Assembly: GCA_937872715.1 (NCBI GenBank)
Contig: CALMTJ010000312.1
Coordinates: 1 to 6,282 of the forward strand
From: an uncultured Methylobacteriaceae bacterium
Lineage (GTDB): Bacteria > Pseudomonadota > Alphaproteobacteria > Rhizobiales > Beijerinckiaceae
Reading direction: 5' to 3'
DNA: 6,282 bases
The position numbers and the translations under genes were made by a program. The first letter of the stretch is position 1. Each line of letters begins with the position of its first letter. Positions 6,031 to 6,282 of this stretch are shown one piece after another. Under the pieces are notes generated by a model. That model worked only from the letters and a program-made list of their open reading frames with translations. It was not told where the DNA came from and did not search any database.

Positions 6031-6282
6031 ATGCCGTCACTGCGGCTTCACAACACCCTGACGCGCCGCAAGGAGGAGTTCCGGCCGATCGACCCGGATC
6101 ACGTGCGGCTCTACGCGTGCGGGCCTACGGTCTACGACTTCGCCCATGTGGGGAATGCCCGGCCGGTGATCGTCTTCGACCTCCTGTTCCGGGTGCTGCG
6201 GCATGTCGCAGAGGCCGGCGGGTTCGACGGCGGGACCGGACGGCTTCCACAGGACGAAGTCGAGCGGGGATCGCTTGTAGGG
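6031..6282 (+). CDS. cysS: Cysteine--tRNA ligase, N-terminal fragment running into an inverted junction
   Basis: The start of cysteinyl-tRNA synthetase, a class I enzyme that joins cysteine to tRNA-Cys. Residues 1-59 are a normal N-terminus: SLRLHNTLTRRKEEFRPIDP, then VRLYACGPTVYDFAHVGNAR (25-44) with zinc ligand C30 and the HIGH-type motif HVGN (39-42), then PVIVFDLLFRVLRHV (45-59). The family should continue with something like YG followed by VRNITDVDDKI. Instead the frame reads AEAGGFDGGTGRLPQDEVERG to the window end, which is not CysRS. The reading frame stays open, but authentic sequence stops at about 6207. From about 6214 the opposite strand encodes another part of CysRS (see the next entry). 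The start is the ATG at 6031; upstream GAGAGA is a modest ribosome site. Identity as cysS is certain; whether this is a broken gene or a chimeric contig end is not. Confidence 0.85.
   Translation, partial: MPSLRLHNTLTRRKEEFRPIDPDHVRLYACGPTVYDFAHVGNARPVIVFDLLFRVLRHVAEAGGFDGGTGRLPQDEVERGSLVG
6214..6282 (-). other. cysS: Inverted internal segment of cysS
   Basis: Read on the minus strand from 6282 down, this stretch encodes PYKRSPLDFVLWKPS (6282-6238) and then, in the same frame, GPAVEPAG (6237-6214). KR-(S/D/N)P-(L/M)-DFVLWK is a conserved CysRS block; E. coli CysRS has KRNPMDFVLWK near residue 200. The block would normally lie roughly 450 bases further along cysS, on the plus strand. Here it is inverted and joined to the gene's own 5' end. 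After GPAVEPAG, where PGWDSP or a similar run is usual, the resemblance fades at the junction. Confidence 0.75.

Noticed and set aside
6208..6282. Insertion-sequence end interrupting cysS
   Set aside because: The sequence after the break is explained by an inverted CysRS segment on the minus strand, and I recognise no terminal repeat or transposase.
1..6282. CRISPR array, tRNA/rRNA gene, toxin-antitoxin pair, phage or defence module
   Set aside because: No repeat-spacer periodicity, no tRNA-like sequence and no matching protein families were found on reading both strands; the contents are ordinary metabolic, envelope and translation genes.

Overview
The window is GC-rich chromosomal DNA with compact genes. 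Protein signatures point to an alphaproteobacterium of the Hyphomicrobiales (Rhizobiales), most like Methylobacteriaceae. The pointers are the short type of glutamyl-tRNA synthetase, a CreA protein, a small exported protein ending in VTGSI, and YKRSPLDFVLWKPS in CysRS. The taxonomic call is an inference from these resemblances; no search was run.

Layout. The left half is a same-strand run on the minus strand. Read in transcription order from 3468 down to 1 it holds a PPK2-family polyphosphate kinase, a thioredoxin-reductase-like flavoprotein with a CPYC motif, a NudK-like NUDIX hydrolase, and an exported lytic transglycosylase cut by the left edge. Gaps of 58, 104 and 137 bases separate these genes, so one transcript is possible but not shown. 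Divergent from ppk2, across 83 bases, gltX and creA run on the plus strand. creA converges on a small cysteine-containing exported protein with one base between the two stop codons. A 256-base divergent region then leads to cysS on the plus strand.

How the genes fit together. This is mostly housekeeping and stress-related metabolism: nucleotide recharging from polyphosphate (PPK2), nucleotide-sugar or ADP-ribose clean-up (NUDIX), thiol/flavin redox chemistry, peptidoglycan turnover, and two class I aminoacyl-tRNA synthetases. CreA and the small exported protein both look periplasmic or envelope-located. I see no defence system, mobile element, CRISPR array or RNA gene, and no convincing new multi-gene system.

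The main anomaly is at the right edge. cysS starts normally, but after about codon 59 the plus strand stops resembling CysRS. From there to the window end the minus strand encodes a different, more C-terminal part of CysRS. Two pieces of one gene are therefore joined head to head, by a real rearrangement or by an amplification/assembly chimera.
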